A DNA stretch of 7,142 bases from Deltaproteobacteria bacterium UBA7527 (GTDB lineage: Bacteria; Desulfobacterota; Syntrophorhabdia; Syntrophorhabdales; Syntrophorhabdaceae). Below the pieces are notes generated by a model, which did no database searches, had not been told where the DNA came from, and worked only from the letters and a program-made list of their open reading frames with translations. Shown here piece by piece: positions 1 to 5,550 of the stretch (position 1 is its first letter; every line of letters begins with the position of its first letter). The stretch is taken from positions 323-7,464 of the forward strand of contig DLMV01000035.1 in assembly GCA_002478225.1 (NCBI GenBank), in the 5' to 3' direction. The position numbers and the translations under genes are program-made.

Positions 1-84
1 CTCGATGCTTGATGCTCGATGCTGGTTCAAACCAGTATCCAGTGACCAGTATCAAGAATCTGTGAGCTATGGACTGTGAGCTGA
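1..84. repeat. Heptad-repeat island (cut by window edge)
   Basis: A degenerate 7-base tandem repeat. From base 1 the units are CTCGATG, CTTGATG, CTCGATG and CTGGTTC. After a 4-base slip the register resumes at 33 with CAGTATC, CAGTGAC, CAGTATC and AAGAATC, then TGTGAGC, TATGGAC and TGTGAGC up to base 81. The first set is roughly the reverse complement of the CAGTATC set, and the switch point is a perfect inverted repeat, CTGGTT at 22-27 and AACCAG at 30-35, around two bases. This is the right half and centre of a mirrored island; the left part lies outside the window. Its right end encodes the C-terminus and stop codon of the rRNA methyltransferase gene. Confidence 0.85.
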
Positions 85-804
85 AGTTCTTCTTTGCCTT
101 TTCACTTCATACGCTGAGACGGCGAAGCTTGTAGCCACATTGAGTGAGGGGAAGCCTTCAAGTGCAGGGATCTTTACGACCGCGTCGCACCTTTCTATAG
201 TGAGCCTCCGGAGTCCGTCCTCACCACCGAAGACAAGACAGACAGGCCCTTTCAGGTCTATCCCCCATAACGGCTCTTTCCCTCGCTCATCGAGGGCGTA
301 GCAGAAGATGCCCCTTTTCTTCATCTCATCGATGAACCTTGCGAGATTAACGACACGGACGATCTTCACATGTTCAACTGCGCCGCGGGCTATGTTCGTA
401 ACGGTCCCGGTAATGCCGCAGGAGCGGTCCCTGGGGATGATCACCGCCTCAACGTCAAAACACGCGGCGCTCCTGACGATATTCCCCAGGTTTTGCGGGT
501 CATAGACACCGTCAAGGGCACAGAGAAAGGGGCTCCTTGCAGCATCAATGCCCCTGATAAGCACATCAGGATCGATATAGGAGATCTCGTCCCTCTCGAG
601 ACAGATATGCGACCTGCCTTCCTTGAACCGCCTGGCGAAGGCTTCTTTCGGGAGCACCTTGAATTGGATGCCCTTCGATTTTGCTTCTTTGATATATTCC
701 TCGGATGCCCTCTCGTGACCTGCTTCTATCCAGAGTTTCCTGGCCTTTTCCGGATGTTCCCTGAGGGTTTCGAGTATGCTGTTCCTATTTGTGAGCAAGG
801 CCAC
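67..804 (-). CDS. rlmB: TrmH/SpoU-family 23S rRNA 2'-O-methyltransferase (RlmB-like)
   Basis: A SPOUT-class methyltransferase, 245 residues, close to the family length. RlmB uses S-adenosylmethionine to methylate the ribose 2'-O of G2251 in 23S rRNA; substrate specificity here is inferred. Residues 1-80 form the small N-terminal RNA-binding (L30e-like) domain. Residues 93-235 carry the knotted catalytic domain: motif I DPQNLGNIVR (102-111, Arg111 catalytic), motif II VFGGEDGLRRL (191-201) and motif III PSLNVATSFAVSAYE (219-233). Motif II looks one residue shorter than the usual GxExxGL form. The start is GTG at 804, inside the last codons of pyrF (20-base overlap), so translational coupling is likely; GAGG lies about ten bases upstream. 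The last residues, TSAHSP, and the TAG stop are encoded by the neighbouring heptad repeat and are probably not ancestral. Another TrmH-family target, such as tRNA, cannot be excluded. Confidence 0.9.
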   Translation of the reverse strand: MALLTNRNSILETLREHPEKARKLWIEAGHERASEEYIKEAKSKGIQFKVLPKEAFARRFKEGRSHICLERDEISYIDPDVLIRGIDAARSPFLCALDGVYDPQNLGNIVRSAACFDVEAVIIPRDRSCGITGTVTNIARGAVEHVKIVRVVNLARFIDEMKKRGIFCYALDERGKEPLWGIDLKGPVCLVFGGEDGLRRLTIERCDAVVKIPALEGFPSLNVATSFAVSAYEVKRQRRTSAHSP

Positions 805-1510
805 GCCTTATATCCTCACTGATCTTTGCCAGCAGCTGCTGCGGGTTCCTGCTGTCCCGCACCGCCCTGCCGAGGACAATATACGTGGCTCCTTTCTGGA
901 TAGCCTCTAAGGGCGTGATGGTCCTTTTCTGATCGTCCTTCTTTTCCTCGATCCTTACACCCGGCGTCAGGATGATGAAGTCTTTCCCGCACAGGCCCCG
1001 GATCATCTCGATCTCGCTTCCGCCGGCGACCACGCCGTCAAGACCTGCCTCCTTTGCGAGAAGGGCAAGCTTTTTCGTTAATTCATAAACCGATATCTCG
1101 ATGCCCATCCGCTTCAACTCCCCGTCGTCGATGCTCGTGAGCACAGTGACGCCGATCATCTTCGGTCTCCGTACATGAAGGCTTTTCGCGGCATCGTGGA
1201 GTGCGGTCTTCGCCTCCTTCATCATAGTAAAGCCTCCTGCCGTGTGGACGTTCAGTATATCAACGCCGAGCTTTGCGGCTTCTACGGCTGCCTTTGCGAC
1301 GGTGTTCGGTATGTCATGGTATTTCAGATCTAAAAAGACTTTCGATCTTTTCAGTTTGATGAAGTCGACGATCTTGGGGCCGCAATGGGTAAAAAGCTGT
1401 TTGCCGACCTTGAACATCCCTACATGGTCTTTAAATTCCACAACAAGCTTCTGAGCCTCCTGGAAATGCTCCACGTCAAGCGCAAAGATTATTTTTTCCT
1501 TCGGGTCCAT
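785..1510 (-). CDS. pyrF: Orotidine-5'-phosphate decarboxylase
   Basis: This enzyme decarboxylates OMP to UMP, the last step of de novo pyrimidine synthesis, in the cytoplasm. The 241-residue protein matches the bacterial family length and forms one TIM barrel. Visible motifs are FALDV (9-13), the catalytic signature FLDLKYHDIPNT (59-70; Asp61, Lys63 and Asp66 of the Asp-Lys-Asp network), TPGVR near 182-186 (phosphate binding) and VLGRAV (212-217). The ATG at 1510 is preceded by a strong ribosome binding site, AAGGAGG (1515-1521), four bases away, which fixes the start. Its 3' end overlaps the start of rlmB by 20 bases, so the two are very likely cotranscribed. The 106 bases upstream, before the repeat at 1617, include a T-rich stretch but no convincing promoter. 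All catalytic residues are present. Confidence 0.97.
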   Translation of the reverse strand: MDPKEKIIFALDVEHFQEAQKLVVEFKDHVGMFKVGKQLFTHCGPKIVDFIKLKRSKVFLDLKYHDIPNTVAKAAVEAAKLGVDILNVHTAGGFTMMKEAKTALHDAAKSLHVRRPKMIGVTVLTSIDDGELKRMGIEISVYELTKKLALLAKEAGLDGVVAGGSEIEMIRGLCGKDFIILTPGVRIEEKKDDQKRTITPLEAIQKGATYIVLGRAVRDSRNPQQLLAKISEDIRRGLAHK

Positions 1511-1616
1511 TGATCCTCCTTGTTCTCTTTCTACTCCTTTTTTTAAAAGATGTAAAGATACCCGTGAAAGATTTTTTGCACCTCAAATGCTATTAACTCA
1601 ATAAGCGGGTCTTATC

Positions 1617-1651
1617 GCTGAAAGCTGATCGCCGGTTGCTGACAGCGTGTT
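1617..1651. repeat. Short heptad-repeat tract, GCTGATC type
   Basis: Five 7-base units in perfect register: GCTGAAA, GCTGATC, GCCGGTT, GCTGACA and GCGTGTT. The tract lies directly against the stop codon of cobO, its last unit sharing bases with that codon. On the opposite strand the same GCTGATC-like units occur at 4539-4559. No mirrored second arm is visible, so this is either a half island or a minimal form. A small imperfect hairpin (ATAAG/CTTAT on the minus strand, about 1600-1614) lies just beyond it but has no following T-run. Confidence 0.7.
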
Positions 1652-2177
1652 AGTAGTCCAGCCCTTCTATCGCCGGAACTCCTTTCTTGTAGATGTGCTT
1701 CATCTCTTTCATCTCCGTGACGATATCAGCCATGGAAATAAGCCTTGCGCGGGCGTTCCTGCCGGTTATGATGACGTGAAGAGAGCTGTCCCTTCTCCGC
1801 AGGAAATCCGTTACCTCGGCAAGCGGCAAGAATCTCTTGTCAACGGCCACGTTAAGCTCGTCGAGGATAAGGATGTCGTATTTTTTCTTCTTGAGCCGGT
1901 CCTTCATGAACAGCCATCCTTCTTGCACCGCTTCCACGTGCGGCTTCCTGTCATCACCCTTCCAGAAATACCCTGCGCCAAAAGGGTGGATCTCAATGCT
2001 TTTCAGTCCGGCGGGGCATACGTTCTCTTCCCCGGACCTTACCTGGCCCTTCATGAACTGCACCATGAGCGTCTGCATCCCGTAGCCGCTTGCCCGTAAC
2101 GCCACCCCGAGGGCAGCGGTCGTCTTCCCTTTGCCGTCGCCGGTGAATACAACGACCACTCCTTTATGTTTTTTCAT
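1650..2177 (-). CDS. cobO: Cob(I)yrinic acid a,c-diamide adenosyltransferase (CobO/BtuR type)
   Basis: This enzyme transfers the 5'-deoxyadenosyl group of ATP to the cobalt of reduced corrinoids, giving adenosylated corrinoids on the way to coenzyme B12. It may serve de novo synthesis or salvage. The 175-residue protein is near full family length. It has the CobA/CobO-type P-loop GDGKGKTTAA close to the N-terminus, then LDELN, the TGRN motif, ADIVTEM, and a C-terminal KHIYKKGVPAIEGLDY that corresponds to the family's usual KHPF...GIE ending. Two adjacent ATG codons could start it. The ribosome binding site AGGAGG (2182-2187) is only one base from the first (2180) and four from the second (2177), the spacing also seen for pyrF, so 2177 is preferred. 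No other cobalamin genes are in the window. Repeat islands flank the gene on both sides. Confidence 0.95.
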   Translation of the reverse strand: MKKHKGVVVVFTGDGKGKTTAALGVALRASGYGMQTLMVQFMKGQVRSGEENVCPAGLKSIEIHPFGAGYFWKGDDRKPHVEAVQEGWLFMKDRLKKKKYDILILDELNVAVDKRFLPLAEVTDFLRRRDSSLHVIITGRNARARLISMADIVTEMKEMKHIYKKGVPAIEGLDY

Positions 2178-2181
2178 CATG

Positions 2182-2187
2182 CCTCCT
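2182..2187 (-). promoter_or_regulatory. Ribosome binding site of cobO, decides between two ATGs
   Basis: AGGAGG on the minus strand lies one base upstream of the ATG at 2180 and four bases upstream of the ATG at 2177. The spacing favours the second ATG. The heptad-repeat island begins immediately upstream at 2188, so the ribosome binding site is the only non-repeat sequence between repeat and gene. Confidence 0.75.
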
Positions 2188-2387
2188 GTTAGCTATTAGC
2201 TCACATCCCGTGGCTCATGGCTCATAGTAAACCAGATGCTCGTCGCTCGATACTAGATGCTATATGCTTGATGCTTGACGAGAAACATAGGATGCGAAGA
2301 ACTGGCAACACCAGTGTTGAGCTCTTCATCAAGAATCCGGAAGCCAGTATCCAGAATCAGGTTTGCCATGAGCTGTCAGCCATGAGC
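2188..2387. repeat. Mirrored heptad-repeat island between rtcB and cobO
   Basis: This 200-base island fills the gap between the rtcB stop and the cobO ribosome binding site. The left outer arm has GCTCATG-like units (such as CATGGCT at 2216 and CATAGTA at 2223). After a 5-base slip the left inner arm follows from 2235 with GATGCTC-like units (GATGCTC, GATACTA, GATGCTA, GATGCTT). The centre, 2301-2315, is the inverted repeat ACTGG/CCAGT with a 5-base loop, overlapping a second palindrome AACAC/GTGTT. The right inner arm has AAGAATC (2331), CAGTATC (2345) and CAGAATC (2352). The right outer arm has CATGAGC (2367), TGTCAGC (2374) and CATGAGC (2381). Right-arm units are reverse complements of left-arm units in mirrored order, so the transcript could fold into a long imperfect hairpin. 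No open reading frame of interest lies within it. Confidence 0.85.
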
Positions 2388-2392
2388 TTTCT

Positions 2393-3847
2393 TTATCCCT
2401 TAATCGACCCCAGAGGCACTATCTTGGCTACAAGCCTCGAAATGCCGGCCTTGTGGACGACCTCCACCACTTTCGACACATCCTTATAGGCTTCCGGCAT
2501 CTCCTCCCCGAGCGTGCCTCTGCTGGCCGCCTTCACATAGACATCCCTTTCTTCCAATTCTTTCTGAACAGACCGGCCCTTTGTCCTTCGCAGCGCCTCT
2601 CCCCTGCTCATCAAGCGGCCCGCCCCGTGGCAGGTGCTGCCGAAGGTTTCGTCCATCGCGCGTTCCGTCCCGCAAAGGACGTACGATGCCCTGCCCATGT
2701 CCCCGGGTATCAATACCGGCTGTCCGATCTTCCTGTACCCTTCCGGCACTGCCGCATCCCCCGGGGCAAAGGACCTTGTGGCCCCTTTCCGGTGGACGCA
2801 TAATCGCGATTCTTTGCCCTTGACAATATGCTTCTCCAGTTTTGCGATATTGTGGCATACGTCGTATACCAGAGATATCCCGAGTTTTCCTGCGCCTGCA
2901 TGAAAAACCTGCTCGAAGGTCTCCCTCACCCAGTGGGTCATCATCTGCCTGTTCGCAAAGGCGTAGTTCGCGGCAGCAGCCATTGCCGAGAAATACCTCT
3001 GCCCCTCCGGCGAATCAAATGGGGCGCAGCAGAGCTGCCTGTCGGGGAGGTGTATCCCGTATTTCTCCGATGCCTTTATCATCTGCCGGATGTAGTCATC
3101 GCAGACCTGGTAGCCGAGCCCCCTTGAACCGGAATGTATCATGACAGTGACCTGATCCTTGAAAAGACCAAAGGCCTCCGCGGCCTTTTCGTCATAGATC
3201 TCCGCAACACGGCCTACCTCGATAAAGTGGTTGCCGCTTCCAAGAGTGCCAAGCTGGTCCTTGCCCCTCTCGTATGCTCTCTCTGATACGTTCCCGGGGT
3301 CCGCGAAAGGCATCTGACCGTTGTCCTCTATGAAGCGTACATCGTCCTCTGTGCCGTATCCCTGCTCTACTGCCCATTGCGCGCCTTTCGCAAGCACCCT
3401 TTCCAGGTCCTTCCTGCCGAGCTTAAGGTCCTTCCTGTGCGAGCCAACGCCGCTGGGGATATTGATAAAAAGCCTGTCGATGATGTCGTTTACCTTCCCG
3501 CCGATCTCCCGCGCGCCCAACACGGAGCGCATGAGCCTCACCCCGCAGTTTATGTCGTAGCCGACGCCGCCGGGGGAGATGACCCCTTCTTCGGCATCGA
3601 AGGCGGCCACGCCGCCGATGGGGAACCCGTAGCCCCAATGTATATCGGGCATCGCCATGGAGGCGCTGACAATGCCGGGGAGGCAGGCAACATTTTCTAC
3701 CTGCCTGATGCTCTCATCTTTTCCGAGATCCCCGAGAAGCTCTTCGTTGATATAGACAATGCCTTCGACACGCATTGCCCCGTGCCTTTCAACGACATAC
3801 CTGTTCTCATCGATCTTCTTCAGCGATATCTTCTTTGTCTCTTCCAT
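2393..3847 (-). CDS. rtcB: RNA-splicing ligase RtcB (3'-phosphate/5'-OH, GTP-dependent)
   Basis: RtcB joins RNA 2',3'-cyclic phosphate or 3'-phosphate ends to 5'-OH ends using GTP and manganese, through a histidine-GMP intermediate. In bacteria it serves RNA repair. The 484-residue protein has the full family length. Motifs seen: MPDIHWGYGFPIGG (66-79), GGVGYDINCGVRL (93-105; Asp98 and Cys101 metal ligands), LGTLGSGNHFIEV (199-211; Asn206, His207), HSGSRGLG (238-245), YDVCHN (328-333; His332), HRKGATRSFAPGD (352-364) and STCHGAGR (404-411), where His407 is the expected guanylylated residue. The C-terminal LGSIKG keeps the GTP-contacting lysine. The ATG at 3847 has no clear ribosome binding site; an AT-rich TATAAAAT lies just upstream on the minus strand but lacks a good -35 box. 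Archease, its activator, is the next gene upstream, separated by a repeat island. No RtcA or RtcR is in the window. Confidence 0.97.
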   Translation of the reverse strand: MEETKKISLKKIDENRYVVERHGAMRVEGIVYINEELLGDLGKDESIRQVENVACLPGIVSASMAMPDIHWGYGFPIGGVAAFDAEEGVISPGGVGYDINCGVRLMRSVLGAREIGGKVNDIIDRLFINIPSGVGSHRKDLKLGRKDLERVLAKGAQWAVEQGYGTEDDVRFIEDNGQMPFADPGNVSERAYERGKDQLGTLGSGNHFIEVGRVAEIYDEKAAEAFGLFKDQVTVMIHSGSRGLGYQVCDDYIRQMIKASEKYGIHLPDRQLCCAPFDSPEGQRYFSAMAAAANYAFANRQMMTHWVRETFEQVFHAGAGKLGISLVYDVCHNIAKLEKHIVKGKESRLCVHRKGATRSFAPGDAAVPEGYRKIGQPVLIPGDMGRASYVLCGTERAMDETFGSTCHGAGRLMSRGEALRRTKGRSVQKELEERDVYVKAASRGTLGEEMPEAYKDVSKVVEVVHKAGISRLVAKIVPLGSIKG

Positions 3848-3921
3848 ATATCAATTTTATATCATTTTGTGATCTATTGCTATGATCGTTTGCCTGCCAT
3901 TTCACACATGGTAGTAATAAA

Positions 3922-4109
3922 TTCTAAGCACTAAGCACCAAATCCTAAACAATATCTAAATCCTAAGCACGAAGCACTAAACAATGTCAAAATTCAAATA
4001 TCAAATGTCAGAAACAATGGACTGTACGCATGTTTTGATATGTGGAAATTTGAACATTTGTGCTTGTTTAGGATTTCGATATTAGGATTTCGGATTTGCC
4101 ATGAGCTGT
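3922..4109. repeat. Mirrored AT-rich heptad island between archease and rtcB
   Basis: The left arm has CTAAGCA at 3924 and 3931, CCAAATC at 3938 and CTAAACA at 3945. After a 4-base slip come CTAAATC at 3956, CTAAGCA at 3963, CGAAGCA at 3970 and CTAAACA at 3977. A second class follows with TC every 7 bases (TGTCAAA 3985, ATTCAAA 3992, TATCAAA 3999, TGTCAGA 4006). The non-repetitive centre is about 4013-4030. The right arm holds reverse-complement units: TTTGATA and ATTTGAA, then TGTTTAG (4065), GATTTCG (4072), ATATTAG (4079) and GATTTCG (4086). It ends with CATGAGC at 4100, still in register, four bases before the archease stop triplet. Both arms share the same order of unit classes. Of the 266 bases between the genes, the remainder (3848-3921) is AT-rich and shows nothing certain. 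Confidence 0.85.
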
Positions 4110-4113
4110 ATTC

Positions 4114-4521
4114 TTACACGTCTACAATGACCGTTGCCTTGAGCGCCCCTTTTTCTTCCACTATCCGGAATTTGTGATACGTAACCGCCTTGACCTCCTG
4201 CCTGAGCGTATGCCTGGCGGGGTCAAAGAACTCGCCCATGAACAGTCCTTCAGCATTTTGATCCCTGATACGAACCGACACTGTCCCGGGGATAAACCCT
4301 GTCGTGTCCCATAAGTACAAAGTATCATTGAGGAAATTGATGAAAAGCTCGCCGTTGCCGCTTGTCTTCATCCTTTTTTCTATGAGAGGGTGAACGGTCT
4401 CTGTCTCCGTTATGAGAGAGAACAACGCGTAGACCCCGTTTCGGAAAAGCTCCTCCATGGTTCCGCCATACACCTCAAACCCCGTATCCGCTTCATGGTC
4501 AAGTATTTTATAACGTTCCAT
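4114..4521 (-). CDS. Archease (RtcB-activating protein)
   Basis: Archease promotes RtcB guanylylation and turnover and so raises RNA ligase activity; the adjacent rtcB supports that role here. The protein is 135 residues from the ATG at 4521, the usual family length. The N-terminus YKILDHEADTGFEVYG matches the family hallmark, with His9 and Asp12 as likely metal-binding residues. ELFINFLNDTLYLWD (58-72) and GEFFDPARHTLRQEVKAVTYH (in 96-116) follow in the expected order, and the chain ends IVDV with the conserved penultimate Asp. A second in-frame ATG at 4533 would add MSYI, but those codons are part of the adjacent heptad repeat and known family members start close to the LDHEAD motif, so 4521 is preferred. 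Neither start has a good ribosome binding site. Transcription is probably from the aldolase promoter or one not recognisable in the repeat. Confidence 0.93.
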   Translation of the reverse strand: MERYKILDHEADTGFEVYGGTMEELFRNGVYALFSLITETETVHPLIEKRMKTSGNGELFINFLNDTLYLWDTTGFIPGTVSVRIRDQNAEGLFMGEFFDPARHTLRQEVKAVTYHKFRIVEEKGALKATVIVDV

Positions 4522-4524
4522 GAT

Positions 4525-4668
4525 ATAGCTCATAGCTAACAGCGATCAGCCTTCAGCAAAAGACGCGTCTATCGCGTTTATCTAAGTTTGTTGTGTCCGT
4601 CTGGTCTGTCCAGTATCCAGCAACGAGTATCTGGCATCTGATTTTCCATGAGCTATGAACTATGAGCT
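4525..4668. repeat. Mirrored heptad-repeat island between aldolase and archease
   Basis: The left arm has AGC every 7 bases at 4527, 4534, 4541, 4548 and 4555, changing from ATAGCTC-like to TCAGCCT-like units. A central stretch contains the perfect palindrome AGACGCGTCT (4561-4570) and the hairpin ACGCG/CGCGT with a 5-base loop (4563-4577). The right inner arm runs CAGTATC (4611), CAGCAAC, GAGTATC and TGGCATC (4632). After an 8-base unit the outer arm has CATGAGC (4647), TATGAAC (4654) and TATGAGC (4661). The left end reaches the archease start. The right end lies inside the aldolase gene, whose final codons and stop it encodes. Confidence 0.85.
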
Positions 4669-5519
4669 GTCTTTTTCCCTTTCTCTTCCTTAATAATGTT
4701 CTTTATCTTCGCGGTGATCGCCAGGGCGCTGTCCAAGGGTCTCTGCCAGATGTTCCTGCCGAATATGAAGCCTGATCCGCCTGCACGGATGCACAGCCGC
4801 GCCTTTGCGAGAAGGTCCTCGTCAGAGGTCATCTCGCCGCCCGCGAAGATGACCGGTATGCCTGCGGCAGCGCCTATCACCCTCCTCACCGCCTCTTCGA
4901 GGGGGACATCGAGTTTGCTGTATGGCGCGGGAATGTTAGAATCCTTTTTTACGCTCGGGACGTTCACCTTCACCATATCCGCACCAAGCTCTGCGGCAAC
5001 CCGCGCTGCGTACTCGATAGCGAAAGAGCTGTTCTTTCCGCCCTTCTCTTCTATATCGCGTCCCCGCGGGTATGACCAGACGATGACAGGGAGTCCTGCC
5101 CTGTGCGCCTCCCCTCTGATAACGGCGAACTGTTCTATGTCCTCATCCTGCCTCGGCGATCCCACATAGAGCGTATACCCGATGGCTATCGCGGAAAGCT
5201 CCAGCGCGTCGTCGATCGAGGCTGTTATCGGCGAAAGAGGCTCATCGTCACCGGGGATGCCTGTCTTTCCATTTATCTTCAATACCAGCGGCATCTCGCC
5301 ATACATAGTATGGAAAAACCTCCTGGCATTGCCGATATGGAGCGCAACGGCATTATACCGCCCCTTTTTTGCTATGGCGATGATGTGCATGGGGTCTTCG
5401 GCAAAACGGGCATCGAAGAAGTCCCTTGGCCCGTGTTCAAGCCCCTGGTCATAGGGAAGAATGATGGTCCTGCCGTAGGTTCCAAAAAGTTTCTGTAATC
5501 TCACATCCTTAGGCTCCAT
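4653..5519 (-). CDS. Class I fructose-bisphosphate aldolase, archaeal/FbaB (DhnA) type
   Basis: This enzyme cleaves or forms fructose 1,6-bisphosphate from dihydroxyacetone phosphate and glyceraldehyde 3-phosphate through a lysine Schiff base. The 288-residue TIM barrel has IILPYDQGLEHGP (19-31), LKINGKT (80-86), VGYTLY-like IGYTLYVGS (113-121), VWSYPRGRD (147-155, Tyr150 as likely acid/base), the Schiff-base segment MVKVNVP (182-188, Lys184), FAGGE (225-229) and FGRNIWQRP (253-261). The order matches the archaeal class I aldolases. The related 2-amino-3,7-dideoxyheptulosonate synthase shares this fold and is the main alternative. The ATG at 5519 has AAGGAGG (5524-5530) four bases upstream and a TATAAT -10 box further up, so it is probably the first gene of the minus-strand cluster. 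The C-terminal TAHSS and TAG stop are encoded by the repeat island, as in the rRNA methyltransferase gene. Confidence 0.9.
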   Translation of the reverse strand: MEPKDVRLQKLFGTYGRTIILPYDQGLEHGPRDFFDARFAEDPMHIIAIAKKGRYNAVALHIGNARRFFHTMYGEMPLVLKINGKTGIPGDDEPLSPITASIDDALELSAIAIGYTLYVGSPRQDEDIEQFAVIRGEAHRAGLPVIVWSYPRGRDIEEKGGKNSSFAIEYAARVAAELGADMVKVNVPSVKKDSNIPAPYSKLDVPLEEAVRRVIGAAAGIPVIFAGGEMTSDEDLLAKARLCIRAGGSGFIFGRNIWQRPLDSALAITAKIKNIIKEEKGKKTAHSS

Positions 5520-5550
5520 ATCCCCTCCTTGAGATTATCTGTCCTTCTCA

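Noticed and set aside
308..822. Plus-strand open frames opposite the rRNA methyltransferase
   Set aside because: They lie opposite a gene with all three SPOUT motifs and show Cys/Pro-rich composition typical of antisense frames.
1521..1616. Possible promoter or terminator between cobO and pyrF
   Set aside because: Only weak -35/-10 matches with poor spacing and a 5-base stem without T-run were found on the minus strand.
2217..2489. A 90-codon plus-strand frame across the rtcB/cobO gap
   Set aside because: It consists mostly of translated heptad repeats running into the antisense of the rtcB 3' end; there is no ribosome binding site or domain.
2453..3934. Several open frames on the plus strand opposite rtcB, up to 185 codons
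   Set aside because: They mirror the codon structure of rtcB, which has complete catalytic motifs; the frames have no recognisable domains and no good ribosome binding sites.
1..4668. Heptad repeats as a CRISPR array
   Set aside because: Units are 7 bases, contiguous and degenerate, with no spacers, and no cas genes are present.
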